A stretch of DNA of 64,000 nt from a virus. The DNA is taken from IMG/VR virus record IMGVR_UViG_3300020183_000001, positions 1-64,000 of that record. The stretch is one strand, 5' to 3'. The notes below the pieces were generated by a model, which had not been told where the DNA came from, did not search any database, and saw only the letters and a list, made by a program, of their open reading frames with translations. Shown here piece by piece: positions 57,253 to 64,000 of this stretch (position 1 is the stretch's first letter; the number at the start of each line of letters is the position of its first letter). The translations under genes and the position numbers were made by a program.

Positions 57253-57487
57253 CCCTTTGATAAACTAGGGTTACTTGGCACCACACCTGTGGGTAAGACC
57301 ACCAACTGGACACAAGACTTTTAGTCGCCGGGGGCCAGTGTAGTTGCATTATTTCCAATGATTCTCTGCCGTAATTTTGTCCGTCGACTTACTGCTAAAT
57401 TGAGTCTGATCGTAGCTCTACAGGCAGTATTTGTCCCCGGTCTTAAGGCAGAGTCAAATTGGGTAGGAGAATAAGGAAACAATTACA
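57253..57487 (+). ncRNA. Structured 235-nt leader with candidate pseudoknot
   Basis: No reading frame. AACCCT/AGGGTT forms a hairpin at 57250-57271. CCGGGG (57329-57334) can pair with CCCCGG (57435-57440), and CTCTGCC (57364-57370) with GGCAGAG (57447-57453); these cross, giving a pseudoknot. ACTGC/GCAGT nests inside. The structure ends just before the GGAG near 57463, so it could control the lysozyme-like gene. Confidence 0.5.
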
Positions 57488-58183
57488 ATGGCACAACCAA
57501 AAGCCAAACTTCGCGTCGGTACTCTTCCCCAAGAAGAGCGTATGGCGATTATTGAAGGTGCTAGAAAATTAGGACTTGATCCTTACGAGTTTGGTGGGTT
57601 TCTTTCTTTAGAATCCGGTATGAATATGGATCCCAACATAGTTGGGGGAGCTGGAGGTCGCCATAGAGGTTTAATTCAATTTGGTCAAAATGAACAAAGA
57701 ATGTATGGTATTACGGGTCCGCAAACGCGAGTCGGGCAAATGCCTAAAGTTCTTCAATATTTTCAAGACCGTGGATATAAACCTGGCATGGGTATTGAAC
57801 GTGCTTACGCCACAGTATTAGGTGGAAATCCAAACGTATCTTTAAATGCTAAAGATTCTTTTGGTACATCAGTGGCAAGTGCTTCAAAAAGATTTAAAAA
57901 AGGTGGTGATCTTTATGCGAATGCGCAACGTGTTCTTGGAGATTTTACGCCGCCCGCTCCAGCACTTCCACCCGCTTCATCTACAGCAGCAGCAAGTCCT
58001 AGAGAACAAGGTAATAGCCTTGGTGCAAGTTTTTTGAATTTAATTAAAGGTTCAGGTTTAGGTACCATATTTCGTCCACAAAGTTCTCTCCCTGGTTACG
58101 ACGAAATTTTAAACACAATTCCTGATCCACAATCTTATCTTCAAGCTTTCGCAAACCGTTTAATGGAAGAGGAAGAGGTCTGA
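57488..58183 (+). CDS. Lysozyme/transglycosylase-like virion protein, 231 aa
   Basis: Likely cuts peptidoglycan during DNA entry. The block YEFGGFLSLESGMNMDPN with Glu42 as candidate catalytic residue, followed by RHRGLIQFGQNE and AYATVLGGNP, fits the lysozyme-like SLT fold of phage virions. The C-terminal 80 residues are Pro/Ala-rich and helical. It overlaps the next gene by 1 nt. Confidence 0.75.
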   Translation: MAQPKAKLRVGTLPQEERMAIIEGARKLGLDPYEFGGFLSLESGMNMDPNIVGGAGGRHRGLIQFGQNEQRMYGITGPQTRVGQMPKVLQYFQDRGYKPGMGIERAYATVLGGNPNVSLNAKDSFGTSVASASKRFKKGGDLYANAQRVLGDFTPPAPALPPASSTAAASPREQGNSLGASFLNLIKGSGLGTIFRPQSSLPGYDEILNTIPDPQSYLQAFANRLMEEEEV

Positions 58184-58446
58184 TGGCTAGGTTTTCTGAA
58201 TACGTTGATAGCAACGATTATTTACCCGGAGACATCTATTCTGCCGGGTTAAGCGATTATCAACTTTATCCACAGTTGCGGACAGATTACGTCAATCGCA
58301 AACGCTGGAAATTTCAACCAAGAAAAGAAGATGAGGATGGAACATCATTTCAAACATTTTTAGCATTACAAAACAATCCAGAAGCTTTAATGCCGCGCTT
58401 ACCAGATACTCCGTTTGGTAATTTAAAATCCTTTATGGGCGGCTAA
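58183..58446 (+). CDS. Hypothetical virion-operon protein, 87 aa
   Basis: MARFSEYVDSNDYLPGDIYS, Tyr-rich; then basic and Pro-containing. Coupled to the lysozyme-like gene through TGATG. Confidence 0.6.
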   Translation: MARFSEYVDSNDYLPGDIYSAGLSDYQLYPQLRTDYVNRKRWKFQPRKEDEDGTSFQTFLALQNNPEALMPRLPDTPFGNLKSFMGG

Positions 58447-58483
58447 ATCGTTTATAATTGGAAATAAAAGTTTGAGTTGGTAA

Positions 58484-59266
58484 ATGAGCAGCACAAGTTC
58501 CAATAAACAACCCGTTTTCGTAGATCGTCCTCTTTACGATTCGGTTCGTGTAACTACTCAGGTTGCTGGTAGTGCAACTTCCAATACGCTTTTTGTGCAG
58601 GGTGGTCAAGTTCCGGCAATTCTTGTGGACATGGATGCCACACTTAGCGAAGATAATAACAGCGGTGGCATTGTTGATTCGGTAAAGATTGTTCGTAATG
58701 ATTTCTACCGTGATCCTGATTACACGGTAAGTGCTTCTACTTCTGGTACTGTTATTTCTTTTGTAAGTGGACAGATCGTTAATATTGCTGCTACAGGTGT
58801 ACTCACTGGTAGTGGCGCTGCAAGTGGGGTTGGTTATTACACTTACACTGGCGCGGCCACTCTTACAGGGGTAAACACAGCTCTCCACTATTCTGGTGGA
58901 CTGGTTAATGGCTTTACTTACAACGGGGTAAACTACGGTAATCAACCAGCAGTAACCTTCGTGTTTTACCACACCCGTGGTACGACACAACCCGTCCCGG
59001 CCTCTGGTGACTACAAAGTTGTGTTCGCCAAAACAATCCCTGGTAATGCACAAGAAGCTGACTGTTCTGATGTGATGCCAATCATTGCTACTCCAGCAAT
59101 GTCCGCAGGCAACACCACAGGGCTCGGGGAGACCGCTCCACTACGCAATAAGGGTGTGTACCTGGAACGAGGCGATAGGCTGTACGTAGGCGTCTTTCCG
59201 GACGGTCCCAACATCTCTGGTTACATCCCTGGTGCGCACGTTGTTGCACAAGGTGGTTTCTTCTAA
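58484..59266 (+). CDS. Beta-rich virion protein, 260 aa
   Basis: Ser/Thr/Gly-rich strands (SASTSGTVISFVSGQIVNIA, TGSGAASGVGYYTYTGAATL) like the 53795 product. Good candidate for tail tube, fibre or decoration protein. No Shine-Dalgarno of note. Ends 2 nt before the next gene. Confidence 0.6.
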   Translation: MSSTSSNKQPVFVDRPLYDSVRVTTQVAGSATSNTLFVQGGQVPAILVDMDATLSEDNNSGGIVDSVKIVRNDFYRDPDYTVSASTSGTVISFVSGQIVNIAATGVLTGSGAASGVGYYTYTGAATLTGVNTALHYSGGLVNGFTYNGVNYGNQPAVTFVFYHTRGTTQPVPASGDYKVVFAKTIPGNAQEADCSDVMPIIATPAMSAGNTTGLGETAPLRNKGVYLERGDRLYVGVFPDGPNISGYIPGAHVVAQGGFF

Positions 59267-59268
59267 AG

Positions 59269-60789
59269 ATGGCTAAAAAAATTGGAAGTAGCTTTGGTAA
59301 CTTCCAAGAGGTTAAATCTTTAACACCAAATAAAATAAAACCGATCACTACAGAGTTTTCTAGGGGCAGCGTCCCTGATTCAATCTACTCTGCAAACAGG
59401 GAATCGGCCTGGACCAGATGGAGAAAGGGTTACGAACTGGCAACATCTCTTACCTATAACGGTGAGTACACATTCCCTTTTTCTTACACAGTTCCCAACA
59501 CAACTACTTCTGGTAATCCATCAGTTACAATCTCTGGTGCATTTGTAGGTTTTCCTACAACCAATAAAGAGTTTGGTATGCATTGGGCCATTTGGCGTTA
59601 TGCGGGATCTTTTCGCACCGACTCTGTACAAGATCCAGTTAGCAGTCAGAAGCTGTTTGTTGAATCCGTCACAGAAGACGCTAGTTACTGGTATGTGAAG
59701 TTAGCTGGAACCTGGAGTCCATCTAATCCACTTCCTCCACCTTTTTACATCCCCGTAACGGGGCAACCCAATGGATTAAAACCTGCCAACACAGAGATCT
59801 TTGAGGATCGAATCGTTGTTGATGGTGGTCCGCTTATTGATAAAGAGACGATTAACCCTGCAAACCAAAGACGATATGGTTATGTCCAGGCAGTTGTTGT
59901 CAACATAAACCAAAACACAGGAGTACTGACATTTAAAAAAGCAGGTTCTGTGTATGTAACTCCTGATGCTGTATTTACCACACCATCACCACAAGGATTT
60001 GAAGTTGGTAGATACTTGGTAACAGGATCTAGATATTCATGTACTTGTCAAGATTTTACCCATCGCGATTATTCCTTTATTTCAAATGGTGGGAAAAATA
60101 ATCAACGTCAATTTCCTCGAAGTTCCAGAGCATCTGTTAAGCCTGGTCGATTTGAAGAAATTAAAACCAATGGGAGAATTGACAACAGAGCGATGACACG
60201 CCCTGATGTTAACAGGGTGCTTGAAACGTATGCTCCACAGGGTTTTGAGTTGGATTACACCGTAAATGAATCTACTACAGATACAAAAGCAACACGTGAT
60301 AATCCTGGAGTGTACAGAGATTTTGGGATGATTTATACACGAAGTACTAGTAACATTGCAACGGTTGGTTCACAGGCAGAGGGTATGCCTGGATACGGCG
60401 ACTACAGCTCTGCAGCATTCGAGACAGATGCAAGTGTTGTTCCACAAGATGTCATCTTGACGATTAGTGACAACTGGACGCCACTACTTGATGAGTTACG
60501 ATACTGCAAACATATTTATGCGCTTAGGTTTAAAGATCGTGTGTTTCCTCCAGAACCATCTGATTTCCCTGTGGGACCAGATAGCATGGCCAACTGGGAG
60601 CAACGGTTAGTTAAACAAACAGAAGAAGATTTGACAAAGGCACGCACATTGCAAGAGACCAAACGTGCATTGGCAGTCATGGATGTTCCGCCATATAACT
60701 GTCAATCACCAATGATTTATCCAATGGTGCAAAAAATATTTAACATTGCAACAGATAAGATCACAATCGATAACTTTACAATGCTTTAA
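59269..60789 (+). CDS. Structural protein with Cys-containing motif, 506 aa
   Basis: Mostly beta-rich, probably tail or adsorption apparatus. A short motif SRYSCTCQDFTHRDYSF (about residues 252-268) resembles the Cys/His group seen in some phage tail proteins and could bind a metal. The C-terminal 90 residues are helical (TEEDLTKARTLQETKRALAV). No family is recognised. Confidence 0.6.
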   Translation: MAKKIGSSFGNFQEVKSLTPNKIKPITTEFSRGSVPDSIYSANRESAWTRWRKGYELATSLTYNGEYTFPFSYTVPNTTTSGNPSVTISGAFVGFPTTNKEFGMHWAIWRYAGSFRTDSVQDPVSSQKLFVESVTEDASYWYVKLAGTWSPSNPLPPPFYIPVTGQPNGLKPANTEIFEDRIVVDGGPLIDKETINPANQRRYGYVQAVVVNINQNTGVLTFKKAGSVYVTPDAVFTTPSPQGFEVGRYLVTGSRYSCTCQDFTHRDYSFISNGGKNNQRQFPRSSRASVKPGRFEEIKTNGRIDNRAMTRPDVNRVLETYAPQGFELDYTVNESTTDTKATRDNPGVYRDFGMIYTRSTSNIATVGSQAEGMPGYGDYSSAAFETDASVVPQDVILTISDNWTPLLDELRYCKHIYALRFKDRVFPPEPSDFPVGPDSMANWEQRLVKQTEEDLTKARTLQETKRALAVMDVPPYNCQSPMIYPMVQKIFNIATDKITIDNFTML

Positions 60790-60805
60790 GAAAGGTTTGT
60801 ATAAT
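60775..60805 (+). promoter_or_regulatory. Candidate promoter before the integrase-like gene
   Basis: TTTACA (60775-60780), 19-nt spacer, TATAAT (60800-60805). A TTGAGTC/GACTCAA hairpin follows in the leader. The gap to 60909 holds nothing else. Confidence 0.45.
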
Positions 60806-60908
60806 GTATACTAATGTTGAGTCTATTAAGACTCAAAAAGATTTGTCCACCACGGCGTCCCTGGGCTAAGTAAGGTCTAAGGTTTGGTTAGCTCATACGC
60901 ACCAACCA

Positions 60909-61340
60909 ATGAAGCACCTACACCCTCCTCCGCCTGACCAGGCGATTGTTGACGACTATTTCAAACTTCTTCACAAGAAGTCTTTTGGACAAGCAGCCTG
61001 GTTTTATGGTATGCTTGCGACTTACGGCGTACACCCAAAAGAGCTAAAAGGATTTACCTGGAACGCTGACAACACAATTAATATCAACTCAAAGAAGAAA
61101 AAAGTTCGTCCTATGCATCCACAGTGGGTTCTCCTTTTCCAACTAAAAGAAAAGCAGCCCTCAAAACTTGAGAACTGCTTTAAAGAAATTCAAGACAAAC
61201 TCGAAGCTGGTATCAAGAACAAAGTAATTAATTTAAACTTGACGGATCTGATTCTTTCCTATCGAATCAGGAAGGATTTTTATCAGCCGAAGAAAGTGGA
61301 TCAGCAAATGCAATACCCTGTTTACGCAGTGCTTTCCTGA
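60909..61340 (+). CDS. Tyrosine-recombinase-like remnant, 143 aa
   Basis: The first 70 residues follow the start of an integrase catalytic domain (WFYGMLATYGVHPKELKGFTW, then a strand pair with INSKKKKVRPMHPQW). The catalytic Arg expected in the T-G-L-R position is His42. No HxxR box or Tyr nucleophile follows, and the gene ends where a leftward gene overlaps by 74 nt. Probably inactive or reused as a DNA-binding protein. Confidence 0.55.
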   Translation: MKHLHPPPPDQAIVDDYFKLLHKKSFGQAAWFYGMLATYGVHPKELKGFTWNADNTININSKKKKVRPMHPQWVLLFQLKEKQPSKLENCFKEIQDKLEAGIKNKVINLNLTDLILSYRIRKDFYQPKKVDQQMQYPVYAVLS

Positions 61341-61512
61341 CGCTGGTCACATTCCAACGATACGAATCACGCGAAAACGTATCCTTAAAAGCTGCAAAGT
61401 GAGGACCTAGTTTCATGGTGCCGTCATCTCGCATCTTAAACAGTTGTTTTTTGTCGAGCCCAAGAAGCTCGCACGCTTTGTTGGCTGTGACCCAGCCGGT
61501 AGAAGCAGTCAT
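61267..61512 (-). CDS. Excisionase/MerR-like DNA-binding protein, 81 aa
   Basis: GWVTANKACELLGLDKKQLF and RWNVTSVRKALRKQG fit a winged-HTH of excisionase type, here leftward inside the late operon. It could be a recombination directionality factor or a small repressor. An AGTGT/ACACT inverted repeat (61523-61540) lies 10 nt upstream of the start and is a plausible operator. Confidence 0.65.
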   Translation of the reverse strand: MTASTGWVTANKACELLGLDKKQLFKMRDDGTMKLGPHFAAFKDTFSRDSYRWNVTSVRKALRKQGIAFADPLSSADKNPS

Positions 61513-61522
61513 AAGAACAGGA

Positions 61523-61540
61523 AGTGTTCATATATACACT
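61523..61540. promoter_or_regulatory. Inverted repeat upstream of the excisionase-like gene
   Basis: AGTGT, 8 nt (TCATATAT), ACACT. The position suggests self-regulation. The remaining gap to 61637 contains a TAAAAT box near 61609 that may serve the HNH gene. Confidence 0.4.
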
Positions 61541-61636
61541 ACCCATAAACCAAGGTGCGTCAAGGATTTTTAGCAAATCTTAAGACTTTTGGCTCGGTTA
61601 AGCAACCTTAAAATAAGGTAACGGCAACTAAAGAGT

Positions 61637-61999
61637 ATGTTCAGTGACGAGAACGCACCACTCGCCCTACTGATCGAAGTAACTCCAAGGTTAGCAAAGA
61701 AACGATTTAAAGAAGATATCTACAAATCCTGGGACTACAAATGTGGTTATTGCGAAGATGTAGCAACAAGCCTGGATCACATTGTCCCAAGGTTCAAGTC
61801 AGGTTCTAGTAATAGGAACAATCTGATTCCTGCTTGTCGTCGCTGCAACAGCAATAAAGGCAGCACTGAAGTAGAAACCTGGTACAGACAACAAGAATTC
61901 TTTACTCAGGCTAGGATGGAAAGAATTAGTTCTTGGATGTCGCAAGAGATTATCGACATCTTTTCTTGTCATTTAGACGCATTGCAGGTGGCTGTTTGA
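61637..61999 (+). CDS. HNH endonuclease, 120 aa
   Basis: Complete HNH: Cys36/Cys39 (CGYC), Asp47-His48 (LDHIVPRF), Asn62 (SSNRNNL), Cys67/Cys70 (CRRC) and Asn71/Lys74. In phages this type acts in packaging or as a free-standing homing nuclease; next to integrase- and excisionase-like genes, mobile origin is more likely. It stops 1 nt before the next gene. Confidence 0.85.
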   Translation: MFSDENAPLALLIEVTPRLAKKRFKEDIYKSWDYKCGYCEDVATSLDHIVPRFKSGSSNRNNLIPACRRCNSNKGSTEVETWYRQQEFFTQARMERISSWMSQEIIDIFSCHLDALQVAV

Positions 62000-62000
62000 G

Positions 62001-64000
62001 ATGGGACTTTCATATGATCCTGGTTCGCGCAAGTGGAATTTAATTTATGAAAAAGTAGATTACAAGACCGATAATCCAACAAACCTTCCCGAAACTAATC
62101 AAGTTCAAAGAACTTTTGCGGATCTTCGCTCAGATCCTGATATTGAATTTAGGCGTCAGTGGGGAGGACCACAGTTCCCTTGGAGTAAATCTCGACAAAG
62201 ATATATAGGCCCTGGTAATTTAGGTACCAAAGCTGTACCGAATGAAGCCAATATAACAACTAATAAGAGGAACAAAGAATTAAATGATTTAAATGCATCT
62301 TTAAACACAAGTAACGCAGCCAAGAACGCTGCTTACGATAAAACAATGGCAGCCGTTAATTCAACACGAGGAGGTGATTATGTTCAACAAAGAGAGTTAA
62401 TTCGTCAAATTGGTGGAGTTGATTCAGGTTTAAAAAATACACTCGAAAATTATTACAAGGCGTATTACAGTAATGAAAAACTGCAACCATGGGATTCAAA
62501 CCTTGGAGCTAAACCTCCCTATGGTACGTTTGATCCCAGCTATTACAAAGCTCAAAACCCAGCAGCTACACAACAATGGCAAGCTGCTGTTGCCAACGAT
62601 GATATTGATATTACACAACGGTATGGTGAGAATGGGTTTTACTTAAATCACTACACAACGCAGGGAAAACCAGCAGGTGCCCGTGGGAACAAAGCAGAAG
62701 AACTCGCAGCGGCTAAACAATATGTAGAACGTAAACCAACTGATGTAGACCTCCAACAAGTACGTACAGTTCAACTTGGCGTAGATACAGATACACAAAC
62801 GGAACGTCTTTTGCGTGTACCAGAAGTGGCTGCAGCCTGGGAAGCAGCCAAAGCAGGAGATAGTTATTGGAAAGCAAAAGGAAAAGAATTCTTCCTGGAC
62901 CCCAACAAACCAGATGAGTTTGCTGTTCTCTTCCGGATGTCTGATCGACCGGAAGATAAAGAGATTGCTTTCAAGTACAACATTAATGCAGATTACGGTA
63001 TTACTGAGCTGGAAGATGCTCTTAACGTTGCTGTTGGTGAAAAAGCAATTGTTGACGTAAAGCGTTTTGGTGCGTTAACTCAGAACGTCTTAAAAGATAC
63101 AATTGATCAGATGAAGCAAGCAAAAGCACGAGAACAAGAGCTTGCCATCTTTAATAGCTTTGATACTTTTGGTGAGATCACAAATATTAATAAAGATTTA
63201 ACAAATTCAATTCTTGGTGATTCTGGGATTGGTGGAGTTCTTTCATTTATGGGTGGCGATAAAGCTCAGAAATCTTTAGAAAAATCTCTGCGTGGAATTA
63301 CTGGTATTAATAACGAAGTCACTTATAACTGGCAGCAATGGTTTGATGATACTCTTAAGAAAAAGTACCAGGAAGATATTGAGCTGGGACTTACAAAAGA
63401 TGAAGCACAAGAACAAGTAAAAATTCAAGGGCAGTTTGCACGTGACTTCATTGATCAATATTTGATTCCGCGTTTTAACGAATCAAGATCGATGAATGAA
63501 TTTGTCGAGTATCTTGATGTACGTCAATCAGAGCAAAACCCATTTCAGACTCAAGACATTCTTAATGCTGTAAAATTGGTTGCCGATTTGAAAGCTAATC
63601 AATATATTGAAGAGTTGCGTAAAACACCAGAACGATACTTTAATGCTGAGTTTTATTTCAACCCATCGGGAGACAAAGCAAGAGAAGGTGCTTATGCAAC
63701 ACAAGCGCAAACAGTTAACGCCGACTGGGAAGCAGCTAAAAATGGAGATCCCTACTGGGCATCACAAGCTTATCGCTTTGGTGTAGACATCAATGACAAA
63801 GATGCCTTTGCACGCATGCACTTCCAAGTCAAAGGACAAGGACAAGGATATGATCCAGCGGATGACATCTTAAATGCTTCTAAAGTCAGCGATTACATCT
63901 ACAGTAAAATTCTGCCTGCACTTAACGAAGAGGCCCTGGCGCAAGGGACAGTCTTTGGTCAGTTCCTGCGGCCAGAAGAGTTTGCTGATGAAATGCTAAA
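62001..64000 (+). CDS. Large virion protein, at least 666 aa (cut by window edge)
   Basis: Open from ATG 62001 to the right edge. Polar and helical with internal repeats: AAAWEAAKAGDSYWKAKG (near residue 275) recurs as NADWEAAKNGDPYWASQA (near residue 573), each followed by a D-N-K-x-D-F/A type stretch. Size, repeats and late position suggest an internal, tail-associated or tape-measure-like protein. No catalytic motif is visible. Confidence 0.7.
   Translation, partial: MGLSYDPGSRKWNLIYEKVDYKTDNPTNLPETNQVQRTFADLRSDPDIEFRRQWGGPQFPWSKSRQRYIGPGNLGTKAVPNEANITTNKRNKELNDLNASLNTSNAAKNAAYDKTMAAVNSTRGGDYVQQRELIRQIGGVDSGLKNTLENYYKAYYSNEKLQPWDSNLGAKPPYGTFDPSYYKAQNPAATQQWQAAVANDDIDITQRYGENGFYLNHYTTQGKPAGARGNKAEELAAAKQYVERKPTDVDLQQVRTVQLGVDTDTQTERLLRVPEVAAAWEAAKAGDSYWKAKGKEFFLDPNKPDEFAVLFRMSDRPEDKEIAFKYNINADYGITELEDALNVAVGEKAIVDVKRFGALTQNVLKDTIDQMKQAKAREQELAIFNSFDTFGEITNINKDLTNSILGDSGIGGVLSFMGGDKAQKSLEKSLRGITGINNEVTYNWQQWFDDTLKKKYQEDIELGLTKDEAQEQVKIQGQFARDFIDQYLIPRFNESRSMNEFVEYLDVRQSEQNPFQTQDILNAVKLVADLKANQYIEELRKTPERYFNAEFYFNPSGDKAREGAYATQAQTVNADWEAAKNGDPYWASQAYRFGVDINDKDAFARMHFQVKGQGQGYDPADDILNASKVSDYIYSKILPALNEEALAQGTVFGQFLRPEEFADEML

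Overview
The window is part of the genome of a tailed dsDNA phage (Caudoviricetes). The likely host is a cyanobacterium, an inference from several signs: a phage speD, lysine-rich DUF5872-type proteins, a PcfJ-like protein, DnaA-box-like sites of the form TTTTCCACA (the cyanobacterial form), and many tiny genes of the kind typical of cyanophages. The genome is longer than the window: a virion-type gene is cut at the left edge and a large virion-type gene is cut at the right edge, both on the + strand. This fits a circular or permuted map in which the late operon runs across the edges.

Layout. (1) 1-4.9 kb: the end of a late gene, then leftward speD, a primase-helicase, small genes and a PD-(D/E)XK exonuclease. 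(2) 4.9-8.9 kb: a sugar-nucleotide cassette with two related glycosyltransferases, GDP-mannose 4,6-dehydratase (gmd) and a ColD-type dehydratase in which His replaces the PLP lysine. (3) 8.9-12.8 kb: small basic proteins, a promoter-driven structured non-coding RNA ending in a tRNA-like fold, an HNH protein, a Dps-like ferritin and a frameshifted + strand gene. (4) 12.8-36.2 kb: a long leftward early/middle region of about 55 mostly tiny genes around a replication core: Gp157-like protein, a SWIM-finger protein, SSB, family A DNA polymerase, GP88-like protein, ThyX, two small HTH proteins, a tRNA and a PcfJ-like protein. (5) 35.6-36.8 kb: a non-coding turning point with clustered DnaA-box-like sites, an AT-rich tract and a terminator, which is a candidate replication origin. 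(6) 36.8-64 kb: the rightward late operon, with large virion proteins, TerL, portal, an overlapping scaffold-like gene, capsid protein, a lysozyme-like virion enzyme and further structural proteins. It is interrupted at 60.9-62.0 kb by integrase-like, excisionase-like and HNH genes.

How it works together. ThyX and SpeD would supply thymidylate and polyamines. The primase-helicase, polymerase, SSB and exonuclease would copy the genome. The gmd/colD/glycosyltransferase set would alter a surface glycan of host or virion.

The most unusual feature is the leftward region. Its intergenic gaps are built to one plan: stop codon, a hairpin from one of at least four repeated families, an unstructured A/C-rich leader (often AACTCAAC), then ATG, usually without a Shine-Dalgarno sequence. 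Several capsid and tail genes on the other strand have ordinary Shine-Dalgarno sequences. Other points to check are the 9.98-10.27 kb RNA, the candidate origin, the 605-nt portal/scaffold overlap and the class I tRNA with a UAA anticodon.
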